Notes: a model not told the origin generated them from the letters alone. Positions 1 to 13,696 are shown, numbered from the stretch's first letter. The stretch is DNA of 64,000 nucleotides from Eutypa lata (GCA_022661535.1 JAKULF010000017.1:248001-312000), one strand, 5' to 3'. Numbers and translations: made by a program.

Positions 1-3000
1 TAGGCCGGGATGCACGTACCGATATGCCGCATCTGAGCACTCAGGTCTCGGTACTGCAGCAGCCGCTCGTCCGCGGTTAAGAATAAACATCGACTATGAT
101 AGCAGACTAAACAGTCAAAGAGAAAATCGGTCATCCCATGTGGTTAGGAGTTGTAAATAAATAGAAAACTATAGTAGCAGAGTACCTAGCCACTTAGTCT
201 CGGTTATTGAAGTATATGGTTGGTCTCCTATGTAAGTATCCCCACAATCCGCCTTCCCGCTACTGCTAAAAAGACCGGTCGCTTGTCTTTTCCTTAAGGC
301 TTCGTAGCCCAAGAGATCTACGTGGAAAATCCATGTCGATTAGGTAGCCACTAAGGTCGGTTCCATCACCATATTTGTTCTAATTTAGGAACACACATAG
401 GTTCGAGAGGAGAATTTCCACTCAATAAAACGGCTGCAGGTTTTTAGCGGGCGTTGAGGAAGCGAATGCTGTACGTGACACACACACGGAAGCGCGTGAG
501 TATACTACCTCTATCATATTAAATAGTTTGCTTTAACCTCGTCTTCCCTTTTGAAGAAAACCTATATATATGTACATAGGGACTTCTGAGAAAAAGGCGA
601 GATCTAATTACAAACTAGGAAATGAGCGGGCTCTCGGCCCCTCATGGAAATAAAACGGAATCTAGAAGGAGGCGGATGACCCATCATCGGGTCCGAACAC
701 GGCAGCCCCACGGCAACAAAATTTTCAAAAGGGGCCCAATAAGGAACATGCCCAGCCCCGTAGCTGAAGGTTGCGCTGCTAGAAAGAATATTTCGTAGGC
801 TTGACTTTGCTTAGGAGTACATAAAGCGTCTACGACGGGTTAGATGTAGTCCTTTATTGCCACCATTAAGGAGCAGGTTAGTTATGCAGTAGGAAGTTCT
901 ACTGGGAACAACTAAAGAATGAAATGTCATAAATCTAAAAGATAATTAGGCGAGATCCAACGCTGAGGAGGTGGCAGGGATGAATGCGCCATCCAAGGCG
1001 AGGGGGCTAAATCTCAGATAGCCGAGATACTGGCTTGTTGCGGTTAAGGTCCTTCATCTCTTTACAGTAGCTTTTGAGGTTTATAAACACTGACACTTGT
1101 TCCATTAACCGCAGTGCTATACGAGGAATGTGATGTAAGTGTGATAGAAGATGCCATTCGGAATACTAAAAGAAGCAACAGTTATACTCGAAACCTCCTC
1201 AAAATGTATGTAGCTTTGCTACACATCGACTTGTCTGCCAATGAACGATGTTCTTTATTACTCATCAGGCAGGCCAAGAAAAGTTCTTCCTCAGCCAATG
1301 AAGATAAGTTTATTATTTTTGGGTCACGTAAAAAAGAAATAGGGCAATAAATTTCCGGGGAAGCTTACATAGTTAGGTAGGTATGACAGTGATCTGCGAG
1401 CCTGAAAGATTTTCATGAATCATGTACCCATATAGTTAGCTTGCAAGCTTGTATAAAGTTATACTCATAGTACGAAGTACGGATCCTTCAGTGCACCAAG
1501 CTGAAACTACATATGTATGTAAAATACAACATAAGGAAACTAGATCGTATCTTCTATCATCACCAGACCTATCTCGAAACATACTGGAAACTGCTCCATT
1601 AAGCTACTAGGTATCCTTTGAATCTCATCGAGTGACATAGTGTTGATCGACAGGGTTGACCGTCTTTTCTGCTGGGGCTAAATAAGTAGTCAGTCAGTGG
1701 CCAAGCAGCCTGCTATCCCTGCTAGATAGTCAATCATTCACACACTCCTTTACAGCATCAAGTTTTGGAAATAGAGAAGTGCCAGATATAATCGTTTAGA
1801 AGCTTAGAGGACTACATATGTTTTATATCACCAGTCTCACTACGTAGAGCTCTACATGACTAGAGTCTCAACCTGTCAACCAAAGATCGATCTTCTTTTA
1901 CTTATGTGTGAGTGGGCTGGTGGGGACCGCGTAGTGTGAGTTAAGCGAAGACAGGGGACTGAGCCGCAGATCCGATGCATCGGGTTTTTTTGATTGGTGT
2001 CCGTAACCTTAAGGGTCTAGATCTAAACATCCATGAACCTGGGCAAGTTGAAATACATTTACATACATATGTACGTTTTTACCTTCAAGATGTGTAATAG
2101 CTTAGATCCGGCCCGCGTACTCGCTTGAATTATCCACCTGACTATGCGAGCGGCACAATGATTTCCCAATTGATCCTTCTTCAATAACGTAATAGTAGGT
2201 GTCTTTCATAGTATCAAACTGCGATAGTTTAGTCGAAGATAGCTAGCCATTCAGCGAAGAAAGATGTGTAATATACATATAATAAGCAGTGGCAAACTCC
2301 AGTTAAGCTTAAAGTACGTAAATCTATATGCGTGATGGTTAAAGCTGCTGTCAAACTGTCAGCAGATATGGGATAAGGTTCAATCATGAGTCATGAGTCA
2401 TGTCCCAGTTGAACTTATGCCTCGACTCGTACATACTGTTTTCTTTGGCTGTTGGAGAGAAGTCCCCGCTTCGAGGGGCATATCTTCTAGAACAAGAAGC
2501 CGGGCAGCTGCCGGGGAAGCAACCGCTGAGATGCGCCATTTAACCCCTTACTTAGCTGCGGAAAGCAAACAAAACAGCGGCGGTCCGAACTTCGTACCCG
2601 AATATCGTACCTGAAATTACGTGATTATGTGTCTCGCAGTGATAGGCTGGGCTATCTGGGTGGTTTTAGTGTCAACTCCTTTTTGACTATTCAACCGACT
2701 TGAAGATTTCTATTATTATTACAGCCGAGATTCGAAACTCGCTAGAAAATGTCATCTTTGCTACTCCCTGTAATAGCATAGAAAAAGTCATTAGTTTGTT
2801 TATATATCACGCGCTACCCGATGTTTCGCTATTACGGCAGTAATACTTCAGTCCGAAAGTTAAGGATAGAAAAATCATCGGGGTTCCTCCTCCGCACACG
2901 GTTAAGCACGGTCTCCGATCGGACATTTCGGATTAGATATACGCAAGATACGATAGCCTACGGTTAAAACAAACATTTCTTTTTCCCACCTGCATCGAGG

Positions 3001-3874
3001 GTTGGTCACACCGTAGGTCTTGGCTTATATCATTGACTTGTTCATAACTTCTGACTCTAGTGCGGTAAAGAAAAGGCAACATAAGATCATCAGCCCACGA
3101 GCTTCAAGCGGTAACAAGACCATTCTTGTACTAAAAAGCTTAAAAAAAGAAATCTAATATGATATATCACGTATGGATCAAACCCCGATCCCGCATCTCT
3201 ATCATTTCAGGGTAGCAATTTGTAATGCCTGTCGGCAAGACCCGGCGTCAACCGGAGGTGGCAACAGACGATTAATCCCGGGTGTACAAGCTACAGGGAT
3301 GTCGCGTGGCCTAAAACCGCCCCCACAGGTCCCGTCATATCGTACGTTTTGGCAACCAAGTGCCCCCCTGGGCCCCCTAAAGACTCGAGATCTGTTCTAC
3401 GTACAGTGGAGATAACCCGGCAAGGTTGTCTTTTTCTTCTTCTTTTTTTCCTTCTAGATAGGGCTTAGCCAAGATGTTCCGCATCGTAGAAATATGCGAG
3501 GGCCCGTCTCCCGTCTCGAAGGGAGGGGGTTGCAGAGTCGAGTCAGGAATCCTTCTTTCTCGATCAGACCAATTCTTTACCTGCCCGTTACAGTCGTTCT
3601 ATTAGGAACCTGGTTGGCGGTATCGAGAATAAAGACTTGGCGCTGCTCCTTCACGTAATCAGTCTTCCGATATCTAACTTTTTGAAATCGATCTCATCTA
3701 AAATACGCTTTCGATTAACCGGGGTTTGAAATCGGATCCGAAAAAAAGCTGAAGTCCGGGTCTTACCTTGCCGGGTTAACTATTCTATTCCCACAAGTAT
3801 ACAATACATACGAGTCTTGCCTACGAAGTATTTCACACAACAACTCCGATTACCTACGTTCCACCACCATCACC
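1..3874. other. Gene-free stretch, nothing recognised
   Basis: No open frame here looks like a conserved protein. The longest frames (about 70-80 codons near 1114-1350, 2393-2614 and 3173-3415) have no recognisable motif and no splice-linked partners. Base composition is ordinary, unlike the AT blocks further on, so this is not a RIPed repeat. A pyrimidine-rich run lies near 3426-3455. The last few hundred bases should contain the promoter of the flavohemoprotein gene, but I see no clear TATA box. Confidence 0.6.
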
Positions 3875-5218
3875 ATGTCCCTCTCCTACCAAGAGGCCAA
3901 GCTGGTCAAGGGGACGATACCGGCTCTGAAAGAACACGGAGAGCACATCGCGACCGTCTTCTACAAGACGATGCTGCGGAACCACCCGGAGCTGAACAAC
4001 TACTTCAACTCGGTCAACATGCAGAACGGGTCGCAGCCGCGGGCGCTCACGTCGCTGATCCTGGCGTTCGCGTCCAACATCAGCCACATCAGCGAGCTGA
4101 TCCCGATGATGGAGCGGGTGGCGCAGAAGCACACGTCGCTGAACATCCAGGCCGAGGACTACGACATCGTGGGGAAGTTCCTGCTGCGGGCCTTCGCCGC
4201 CGTGCTGGGCCCCGCCATGACCCCCGACGTGCGCCTGGCCTGGACCAAGGCCTACTGGCTCATGTCGCGCATGCTCTCCACCCGCGAGGCCCAGATCTAC
4301 AAGGACTACGAGCCCTGGTCCGGGTGGCGCCAGTTCATCATCCAGAAGAAGGAGCGCGAGACCGACGACGGCGACGTGGTTTCCTTGACCCTCAAGCCCG
4401 TCGACGGCAGCAGCCTGCCCCTCTTCAAGCCCGGCCAGTACATCTCCCTGCGCCTGCGCGTCGCCGGCTCCCATTACATGCAGATCCGGCAGTACTCGCT
4501 CAGCGACGTGCCGGCCACGGACCGGTACCGTATCACCGTCAAGCGGTACCTGAGCCAGTGGCTCGACTTCGACTACAACCACAGCGGCAGTGGGGGCGAT
4601 GGGAACCGCACCAGCTACACGTCTACGACGTCATCGACAGCAGTCAGCAGCAACTCGGGCAGCGGGTTCGAGAGCGGGGACCCATCACGGCCAGGGCTGG
4701 TATCGAGCGCACTCATCGACGACGCGCAGGAGGGCGACGTGGTCGAGCTGACGCACCCGGCGGGTGACTTCTTCCACGAGCCCGGCGACGACAGCACCGT
4801 GCCCATCGTGCTGATCTCGGCGGGCATCGGCGCCGCGCCGCTCCTCTCCATCCTCAACGCCACCATGCAGCGCCAGCCGAGCAAGCCCGTCTCCTGGGTG
4901 CACGGGTCGCGGGAGCAGAGCCCCTTCGAGGGCCACGTGCGCCACCTGGCGGCGCGGCACCCGAACCTGCGCACCTACTTCTTCAAGACACACCTCGACG
5001 ACAATGAGGTCTCGTCCTACACCAACGACGTCAGGATCGACCTGTCCCAGCTCAAGCCCGGAGACCTGCAGCTTCAGAACGGCTCTACCAAGTACCTCAT
5101 CTGCGGCCCGGAAAAGTTCATGTTCGAGATGTCGGCCTTCCTGGCGTCTAAGGACATCAGCGAGTCTCGAGTTCACTTCGAGGCGTACAGCACCGGAAGT
5201 TTCGAACTTAAGTCGTGA
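3875..5218 (+). CDS. YHB1: Flavohemoprotein (nitric oxide dioxygenase)
   Basis: Uninterrupted 447-codon gene. The product should oxidise nitric oxide to nitrate using O2 and NAD(P)H, in cytosol or mitochondria (family knowledge). Residues 1-145 form the globin: B10 Tyr30, distal Gln54 and proximal His86 in the KHTSL context. Residues about 150-300 are the FAD-binding reductase barrel with RQYSLS at 205-210. Residues about 305-447 are the NAD domain with ISAGIGAAP near 314-322 and CGPEKFM at 410-416. Two oddities: the usual Thr of the GxGxTP-like loop is Ala, and residues about 225-273 are a Ser/Gly/Thr-rich insertion where many homologues have a short loop. The ATG is preceded by CACC and starts at the usual globin N-terminus. 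Family assignment is secure; activity is inferred. Confidence 0.95.
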   Translation: MSLSYQEAKLVKGTIPALKEHGEHIATVFYKTMLRNHPELNNYFNSVNMQNGSQPRALTSLILAFASNISHISELIPMMERVAQKHTSLNIQAEDYDIVGKFLLRAFAAVLGPAMTPDVRLAWTKAYWLMSRMLSTREAQIYKDYEPWSGWRQFIIQKKERETDDGDVVSLTLKPVDGSSLPLFKPGQYISLRLRVAGSHYMQIRQYSLSDVPATDRYRITVKRYLSQWLDFDYNHSGSGGDGNRTSYTSTTSSTAVSSNSGSGFESGDPSRPGLVSSALIDDAQEGDVVELTHPAGDFFHEPGDDSTVPIVLISAGIGAAPLLSILNATMQRQPSKPVSWVHGSREQSPFEGHVRHLAARHPNLRTYFFKTHLDDNEVSSYTNDVRIDLSQLKPGDLQLQNGSTKYLICGPEKFMFEMSAFLASKDISESRVHFEAYSTGSFELKS

Positions 5219-6077
5219 AGAACTATGTATTACTTTTACAGCTACATTACGACTACGTTCCTTTTTTTTTCTTCTCTTTTACACGAATGCGCTTGATGCG
5301 ATACGATGCGATGCAAATGACGCATCAACAAATATGATCCGCAACATCAAACATTATGATACCATTGCAACTTTCAATTCCAGGGTTACAATACAACACA
5401 ATAGACGGGCATCAATGAGGGCGGCAACATACTCGATGGAGGATCACAGGGGTTTCTGGCGTTAAGAGAGGTTAGGCTCGGTGTGCTTTTTACATGCTCG
5501 TATAGGTAACGTGGTGACGGTTTTCATTAGTGAGCATATTTCAGGGACACTCAAAATTGGGAATTTATTTTTTGGAACGATCGGATTGACTATATTAGTT
5601 AATATACTCTTTAACGTATGACATGGCATGAGGCCCGGCGGAGGGGTGGTACGATCGCTTGGTATGAATGAAGTTACATAGGTAGTATTAAGTAGACTTA
5701 CATAGATTCGGCATTCGTTAGCGAGCCACATGGACGGAAAACAGCCTTCAATCCTTCTCCGCCCTTTTCCAACTAGTACTTACACGTATTCCAGAAGACT
5801 TATCATTTCTTGTGAACTTGTACGTAGTCTAACATAAATACATGTACTATACCCAAAGCATGGACATCTCTTGATCAGCCGTCATATGCTGACCACCGGT
5901 ACAAAGCCATACTAATCACCATGCAGGTTCGAGAAGAATTCCACGTGTTTAAGCTTATCTCCGCAGCGGCACGTAGGTTCCAAATACCGCTTTCTTACCG
6001 ATCAACCCCCTTCCCCACACACACCATCCTGGCGACTGGGTTTATTCCCGATTGCATCTGTCAAGGAACAAGGGTTT
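5219..6077. other. 3' region and spacer before the AT block
   Basis: Contains the flavohemoprotein 3' UTR, including a T-rich run near 5261-5280, and then unremarkable sequence. Composition is normal up to about 6070, where it drops abruptly at the edge of the LTR element. No gene or RNA is recognised. Confidence 0.6.
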
Positions 6078-6082
6078 ATTAA

Positions 6083-6197
6083 TGTATTATGATTATAGTT
6101 GTTAGTTTTTAAGTATATCTATGCTTTATTATATTATAAAATATTTTAATATATATAATATTTATTTATAAATAAAATATTATTTAATAATTTACCG
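6083..6197 (+). repeat. 5' terminal direct repeat (candidate LTR)
   Basis: Aligns along its length to 13580-13696 with differences that are mostly C/T or G/A and a 2-nt gap near the end. Its outer half keeps G and C bases (TGTATTATGATTATAG...) while its inner half is almost pure A/T. It is flanked on the left by ATTAA. Confidence 0.7.
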
Positions 6198-9100
6198 CTT
6201 GAAAAAAAAAACGACGTTTTTAATATTAAAAATTAATTAATTTTTTTTATAAAAAAGGTTTTTTTTTAATAAAAAACTTTCTTTTTATAAAATATTTTTT
6301 TAAAACATTTATTCGTTAATTAATATTTATTTTTTAAAAACGATAATTAAATTTTATAATTTATTTTTTAATTATATTATAAATAATTATTTATAATATT
6401 TTAATTTTAAATTTTTATATTTTATAAATTATTTATCGTTAAAATTAATTTTCGTTTTAATTATTTTATAATTAATTATTTATTATAAATAATTTTATAT
6501 TTAAATAAAACTTATATATAATAAATATTTATTAAAAACGTTAAAAAATATTAATTTAAAATAATTAATAAAAATAACGTTATAAATTTTTTAATTATTT
6601 AAAAACGTTAAACGATATATTAATTAATTAATTATTTTAATAATAAAAAAAAATTTAATATATTATTAATTTAATTTTTTTTTAATAATAATTATTTTAA
6701 AAATAATATAATTTTTATAAAAACGTAATAAAACTTTATTTTTAACGTTAAAAAATTTAAATAAATATTTTTTATTATAATATATTTTAATAAATATAAT
6801 AATAATATAAATCGTATTATAAATTTTAATTTATATAAAAAAAAATAATTAATAATTAAACGAAAATTTTTAATTAATAATTAAATTATTAATAAAATTA
6901 AAAGTAAAATTTATAATAAATTTATTAAAAAACTTTTTCGTTATTATTAATAATATATTATTAAATTCGAATTAAAATTTTAAAAAATTATTTTTTTAAT
7001 TCGTAATATTTATTAATATATTAAAATAATAATGTAAAGTAAATTTAATAAATTAATTAATATATTCGTTTTATTTATTTATAATAAAATAATAAATTAT
7101 AAAATAAAAAAATTTTATTTTAAGTTATTTTTATATTATTATTTAAAATATAAAAAGAAATTTAAGATTTTTATTAAATATAAAAATTTTAAAAATGTTT
7201 TAATTTTTATTTATTAATTATTTATATAATATTATCGTTTATTATTTTATTATTTAAATCGAAAAATTTAAAATAAATATAATTTTTTTAACGAATTTAT
7301 AAATAATAATTATAATAATATTATTTTTATATTTAAATATAAAAATAAAAACGATAAAATTTATTATAATTATATAATATAAATAAATAAGTTTAATAAT
7401 AAATTAAAAATTATCGTATTTTAAATATCGTTAAATATAAAAAATTTAATATTTAAAATAATTATTAAAATATTTTTTAAAATTCGTTTATTTATAAAAA
7501 ATATAATATTATATTAAAAATAATTAAAAACGATTTATATTAATATAATTTAATTCGTAAAAAATTTAAAAAATATTAAAGTTATAAATTTTAAAAATAT
7601 AAAAATATATATATTTATTAATATTATTTAAAATTTTTTTTTAAAAAAAGCCGTTACGAATTTTAAACGATAAATTAATTTTATTATTATCGAAAAAGAA
7701 ATTTTTTTTAATAATATTTAATATAAACTTTTAAATTAAATTTTAAAAATATTTTTTTTAAATTTTTAATTTAAATTTTAAAAAGATTTAAATTAAAGAA
7801 ATTAATAATATAATATTAAATTTTAAATAATTTAATTTAAAAATAAATTTTAAATTTAAAAACGAAAAATAAAAATCGTAAATTTTTTTTATTATTATAA
7901 TTACGTAAAAATTAAAATAATAAAATTAACGTTAATTAATTATTATATTTTTTTAAAATTTTTAAATAAAACGTTAAGTTTTTTAAAAGCGTTTAATAAT
8001 ATTATTAATATTTTTTTTAAAAATTAAAAAAATATATTAAAAACGATATATAAATAATTAAGTTTATAATAAACTTTAATATTAAATTAATTAATATATT
8101 TTATAATTCGAATAAAACTTTATTTTTAAACGATAAAATTATCGTATTAATAATATTTATAATTTAATTTTTAAAATTAATAATAATTTTATAATTAATA
8201 AAAAAATATATTATAATTTTATAAACGTTAATTTAATATTAAGTTTTACGAAAAGATTATATAAATTTAATAATTTTTATTTTAATAAATTAATATTTTT
8301 TTTTAATATTTAATAATATTTTAAAAATAAAAATTATAAAACGAATAATAATTTTTAAAAAAAAGCTTAATAAATTTTTTTTTTATTTTAAATTTTTAAT
8401 AAAACTTTATTTATAATTTAATATATTATAACGTTAATATTATATTCGAATATATTAAAATTAATAAATAAATATTTATTAACGTTAAAATAATATAATA
8501 TAATATATTTAATTAAAGCGTTTTTAATCGTTTAAAAAGAAAAATTTTCGTTATATATAAAAACGAACATTTTAATTTTAACGGTTTAATATTTACGTTA
8601 AGTTTTAAATTTATTTTTTAATATTTTTTTATTTTCGAATTTTTAAGTTTTTAATTATATTAATAAAAATGTTTTTCGTTATTTTAAAAATTTTAAAATA
8701 AAAATATATATAAAAATATTATATCGTATATATTTCGTTATATTAAAAAAAGTTTTTAAGTTTTTAAATAATTTTAAAAATTTAAAAATAACGATTACTT
8801 TAAGTTTTTTTTAATTATAAATAAATTAAATTTATTAATTATACGTTTTAAAACGATTATATTTAAAAATTTAATAAACGTTTTTTTAATATTAATATTA
8901 ATGTTTTTTCGTTTAAAAATAAAAAAAACGTTATAAAAATTTTAAATATATTTATTTAAAATTTTAAATTTTATAATAATATCGTTATAATAATTATTTA
9001 TATTTAAATATAATTAAAAAATATAATTTATTTATTTTTAAATATATATATTAAAATTTTTATAATTTATAATTAAATAATTAAAAATATATTAATTTTT

Positions 9101-12100
9101 ATAAATTATAATCGTAAATATTTAAATTAAATTTAAATAAATTTTTTATTAATAATAAAAAATTAATATATTATATATTATAATAAATTATTTATTAATT
9201 AATTTAATAAATATATTTTTTTAAAATTTTATAAAATAAACGTTTTCGAAAATTATAATATTTAAAATTTTAATATTAATAATAAAATAATTTTTATAAA
9301 TTTCGTTTAATATAATTTTTTAAATAACGAAAAGAAAAAAAAAATAAAATTAATTTAAATATTTTATAAATATAATTTTTAATTTTAAATTTATTAAATT
9401 ATTTTTACGTAATAATTTTTTTAATAAAGCTTAATAAATAAAAACGATATTTTTTTAAAATATATTTTTTTTAATTATATATTATTTAAATTTTTATTTA
9501 TTAATTTTTTAAAATATTAATAAATTTTTTATTTTCGAAAATATTTTTAAATTTATTAAAAACTTAATAAATTTAAATTAAAATTTTCGAATTATTAAAA
9601 TCGTAAAAAATAATAACGTTAATATTATAAATAAATTAATTTTTTTTAAAAATAAATTTAAAAATAAATTTCGTTTTTTTAAAAACGACGTTATAAAAAA
9701 AAAATTTTAATATATATTTTAAAAAAGGTTTTTAAACGATTAATTTTTTAATATTTTTATTAATAATTTAAAACGTAAAAAATTTAAAATTAAATAATAA
9801 TAAAAAACTTAAATTCGTTTAAATAAATACGTATAAAAAATATTAAAAATCGTTATATATTATAATATAAAATATAATTATATTTATTAAATAAATGTAA
9901 ATTATAAATTTATTTTAAAATATAAATTTAAAAAAAAAATTTTATTCGTTATAAAATTATATATTATAATTAACGAAAAATATATAAAATTATTTAAAAA
10001 CTAAAATAATAAATATAATAATAAAAACGTAAAAATTATATTTTTTTTTACGTATTTTTTAAATAATAAATATACGAATATTATTATAAAACGTAATAAA
10101 AGCGTATTTTAATAATAATATAATATTAATTCGTTTTAAATCGAAAATGTTTATTTTAAAAAGTATATTAATTTAAAAATTATTTATTAAAATAATTTTA
10201 TAATGAAATAATATTATTATAAAATAATATTAAACGTTTTAATTTTTAAAATATATATTTATAATAACGTATTTTTAAAAAATATAAACGTTTAAATTAA
10301 TATTTTTAACGATTAAAAAAGTTATTCGTTATTTAATTTTTTAAAAAAAATAATATTATTTTATTTAATTTTTATTTTTTAACGTTTAAAAATAATTAAT
10401 ATTATTATAAATATTTTTTTAATATAAAATATTTAAAAATATAATAATATAAAATTTAAAATATAATTATATTTTAAAATTAAATTTTATATTTATATTT
10501 AAACAATTATTAATAAAAAATTTTACGATTTTTAAACGAATAAAGTTTTCGACTTTAATTTTATTAAATAATAATTTTTTAATTAAAATTAAATAAAATT
10601 TAAAATTATATTTATAAATATATAATAATTAACGTATTAAAATAACGTTAATTTAATTAAAAAAACTTTAAAATAATAAATTAAGTTTTTAAAAAAATTA
10701 TTAAACGAAAAAGTAAATATTTTTTTAATTAATTTACGTTTTTTTTTCGAAATTATAAATTTAAAAATTAAAAATTTCGTTAATAATAATTTTTATATAA
10801 TTATTAAAAAAATAAACGATAAAAAAAATCGAATTTTATAATTAATTTAAAAATAAAAATAAAGTTTATTATTATTAAAAAAAAATAAATCGTAATTATA
10901 ATAAACGATTTTCGTTTTAATTTATTAAACATTTTTAAAATAAATAACGTTAATAATCGTAAATAAATCGTTTATTTTTTTTATATAAAGTTTTAAATTA
11001 AAGTTAATTTTTCGTTTTTTTTATAAACTTGTTTAATTATTTTCGTTTAAATTAATGAAATTCTTTAATCGAAAATCGTTATCGTTAATGCTTTACGAAA
11101 TAATTTTTTTTTAATTATTAAAATAAACGTATTAATTTTATTATTAAAATCTTTACGATATTTATTAATAAAATAAACGATTATTAAATTAATAAAATTT
11201 AAATTATTATTATTTTAAAAAAAAACGATTATTTTATTAATAATTATTTTATAAATAATTATATTAAAAATAATTTTATAATTAAATTTAAACGTTTTTT
11301 TAAAATATTTAAACATTACGTTAAAAAACTTAATTAAATAATAAATATCGATTTAAAATATAATATTATAAAGAAAAATAATTAATAAATTAAAAATATT
11401 AACGTAAGTTTTAATAATATAAATTATAATATTAACGATTAAAAATATTACGTTAATATTAAATATAATTTTAATATAAATAAAGATTTTATTAATTATT
11501 ATAATATATAAAAATTAATTAAGTTATTAATTAATTAAATAAAAAATTAAAATTTTTTTTAATTTAATTAACGAAAATAAATTTTTAATTATTTATTTTA
11601 TTAAAAAAAAATATTATAATAATTTTTTAATTAAACTTAATAAATTAACTTTAAATTTTATTATTAAAAATTTCGAAAATTTAAAAAAGTAAATTAAAAA
11701 TAAAAGAAATTATAAAATTAAACGTTTAATAAAATTTATTAAATAAAAGCTTTTATTTTTTTATTATAATAAACATTTTAAAAAATAAAATATAAAAAAT
11801 TTAAATTTTTTATAACTTTAAAATTTTTTTTTTTAAATTTATATTTTAATATTAAATTAATTTTATTTATATTTTTTTTCGATAAAGTTATTTATTTTAA
11901 AAAAGTTAATTTAATTATATATTAATATAAAATTATATTTTAAAAATAAAAATTTTAAACTTTATAAATATTTTAAATATTTTAAGTAATTTCGAAATAT
12001 TTAAAACGATAAATAAAAATAAAAATATTAATATATATAATATACTTTTTAATTATTATAATATTATATTTTTTTAAGTTTTTTTATTTAAAATTAAAAT

Positions 12101-13579
12101 AATTAATATTATTTAATTTTAATAATAAACGAAAAAATAAAACATTATTATTAATATTATCGTTATTATTATCGTTTTTTTATAATTATTAACGAATTAT
12201 AATTATTATAATTATTATAACTTAATTAATAATTTAAATTAAAATATTTATTAATAAATTATTAATATTTTTAACGTTATTATTTATTTTTTAAAAAAAT
12301 ATAAATTATTAATTAAATAATAATAACGAAATTATTTTTTAAATTTCGTTATATATTTTATATAATAAAAATAAAATATTAAATTATAAAATTAAAAATA
12401 TAATTTTATTAAACTTTATTAAAAAACGATAAAAATTTTAAAATAATAACGAAATACTTTTTAATTAAAAATTAAAAGTTATTAACGAAAAAAACTTTAA
12501 AAAAAAAAGTTATTAAGTAATTTAAATATAAATAAACGACGTTAATAAAATAAAAACGAATTTTTAAATAAATTTATTAAACGATACGTTAAAGATGTAA
12601 TTTTAAAGTTAAAATTAAAAAGATTTCGTTTATAAAAATATAAAATTTAAAAATCTTTTTAAAATTTATTAAAAAAAATAAAAAAAATATTTATTAACGA
12701 ATCGTTTTTAATAAATTAATTATTAAATTTTAAAAATAAAAAACGTAAAAATTAAAAAAATTTTAAAACGATTAAAAATAAAAATAATAATATTTTTAAA
12801 TTAATAATTTAAAAATAAAAAAATACGTTAAAAAAATAATTTAAAAATTAAAAAAATATTAAAAATAAATAAAAAACTTTTTAAAATCGTAAAAAAACGT
12901 TTAAAAAAAATAAAAAAAGTATACGTTTAATATCATTTTAAATATAAGTAATATATAATATGTATTTTTTTTTTAAGTTTTTAAAAAATTACGAAAATTA
13001 CGCTTAAATTTTATTTATTTAATAAAATAAAAAATTAAATTTTTAAAATTAAAAAAATTAAAAAATAAAGAAATAAATCTTATAAAGCGAAGGTTTTTTT
13101 TTAAAAGTAAAAAATAATAAAAATGTTTTTTAATAACGAATCGTTAAAGTTAATATAATAAAAGTTTAATATCGCTTAATATTTAAAAAATAAAAGCTTT
13201 TTAAATAAAAAAATAAAATAATTTAAAATTAAAAATTTTTAATAATGTTATAATATTCGTATAAAAATTTCGTATTTATTTAAAAATAAAGTTTTATTTA
13301 AAAATAAATTAACGTTTAAAAATAAAAACGAAAATAAAAATTTAATTATTAAATTTATTAATATTAATATTAAAATTATTAACGTTTATTTATCGTAAAA
13401 AATAAAAAATAAAATTAATATAACGTTAATTAATTATAAACTTTATATTTTTAATAATTAAAAAAAAAGAAAAAATCTTTAATTTAATAAAAAAAAAATA
13501 TAATTAATAAAAAAAATAATTATTTTTAAATTAATTAAAAAAATATTATTAAAATATTAAAAAATAAAAATTTATTAAT

Positions 13580-13696
13580 ATATTATAATTATAATTATTA
13601 ATTTTTAAATATATTTATGCTTTATTATATTATAAAATACTTTAATATATATAATGTTTACTTATAAATAAAGTATTACTTAATAACATTTATCGA
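13580..13696 (+). repeat. 3' terminal direct repeat (candidate LTR)
   Basis: Partner of 6083-6197. Here the pattern is mirrored: the inner half is bleached to A/T and the outer half keeps C and G (for example AATGTTTACTTATAAATAA near 13653). The right flank starts with ATTAA. Confidence 0.7.

Larger units (their letters stand above)
6083..13696. mobile_element. RIP-degraded LTR-type retroelement, 7.6 kb
   Basis: A single block of about 5% GC (hand count: 23 G/C in 480 bp at 6541-7020). Its two ends are direct repeats of 115 bp (6083-6197) and 117 bp (13580-13696). The pentamer ATTAA lies immediately outside both ends (6078-6082 and 13697-13701), the size expected of an LTR-element target duplication. 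The element begins TG but ends CG rather than the canonical CA, so termini could be off by a few bases. All open frames are destroyed; no polymerase or integrase motif can be read, so superfamily is unknown. Residual C is almost only in CpG. Non-LTR interpretations are possible because chance matches are easy in AT-rich DNA, but the terminal match contains mixed-sequence stretches and differs mostly by transitions. Confidence 0.75.

Noticed and set aside
4546..4707. Possible 162-nt in-frame intron covering the flavohemoprotein insertion
   Set aside because: GT and AG exist, but removal would also delete the GLVSS segment that aligns with the conserved family loop, and no branch site is visible. 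Kept as coding, with RNA-seq as the test.
3817..4767. A 316-codon frame over the flavohemoprotein starting with a His run, and long antisense frames there
   Set aside because: These are shadows of the GC-rich flavohemoprotein gene; their composition is Arg/Ala/Pro-biased and no motif appears.
6083..13696. Mitochondrial insertion or AT-rich centromere as explanation of the big AT block
   Set aside because: Sharp edges with direct terminal repeats, a 5-bp duplication and transition-only divergence fit a RIPed element better; no mitochondrial gene remnant can be read.
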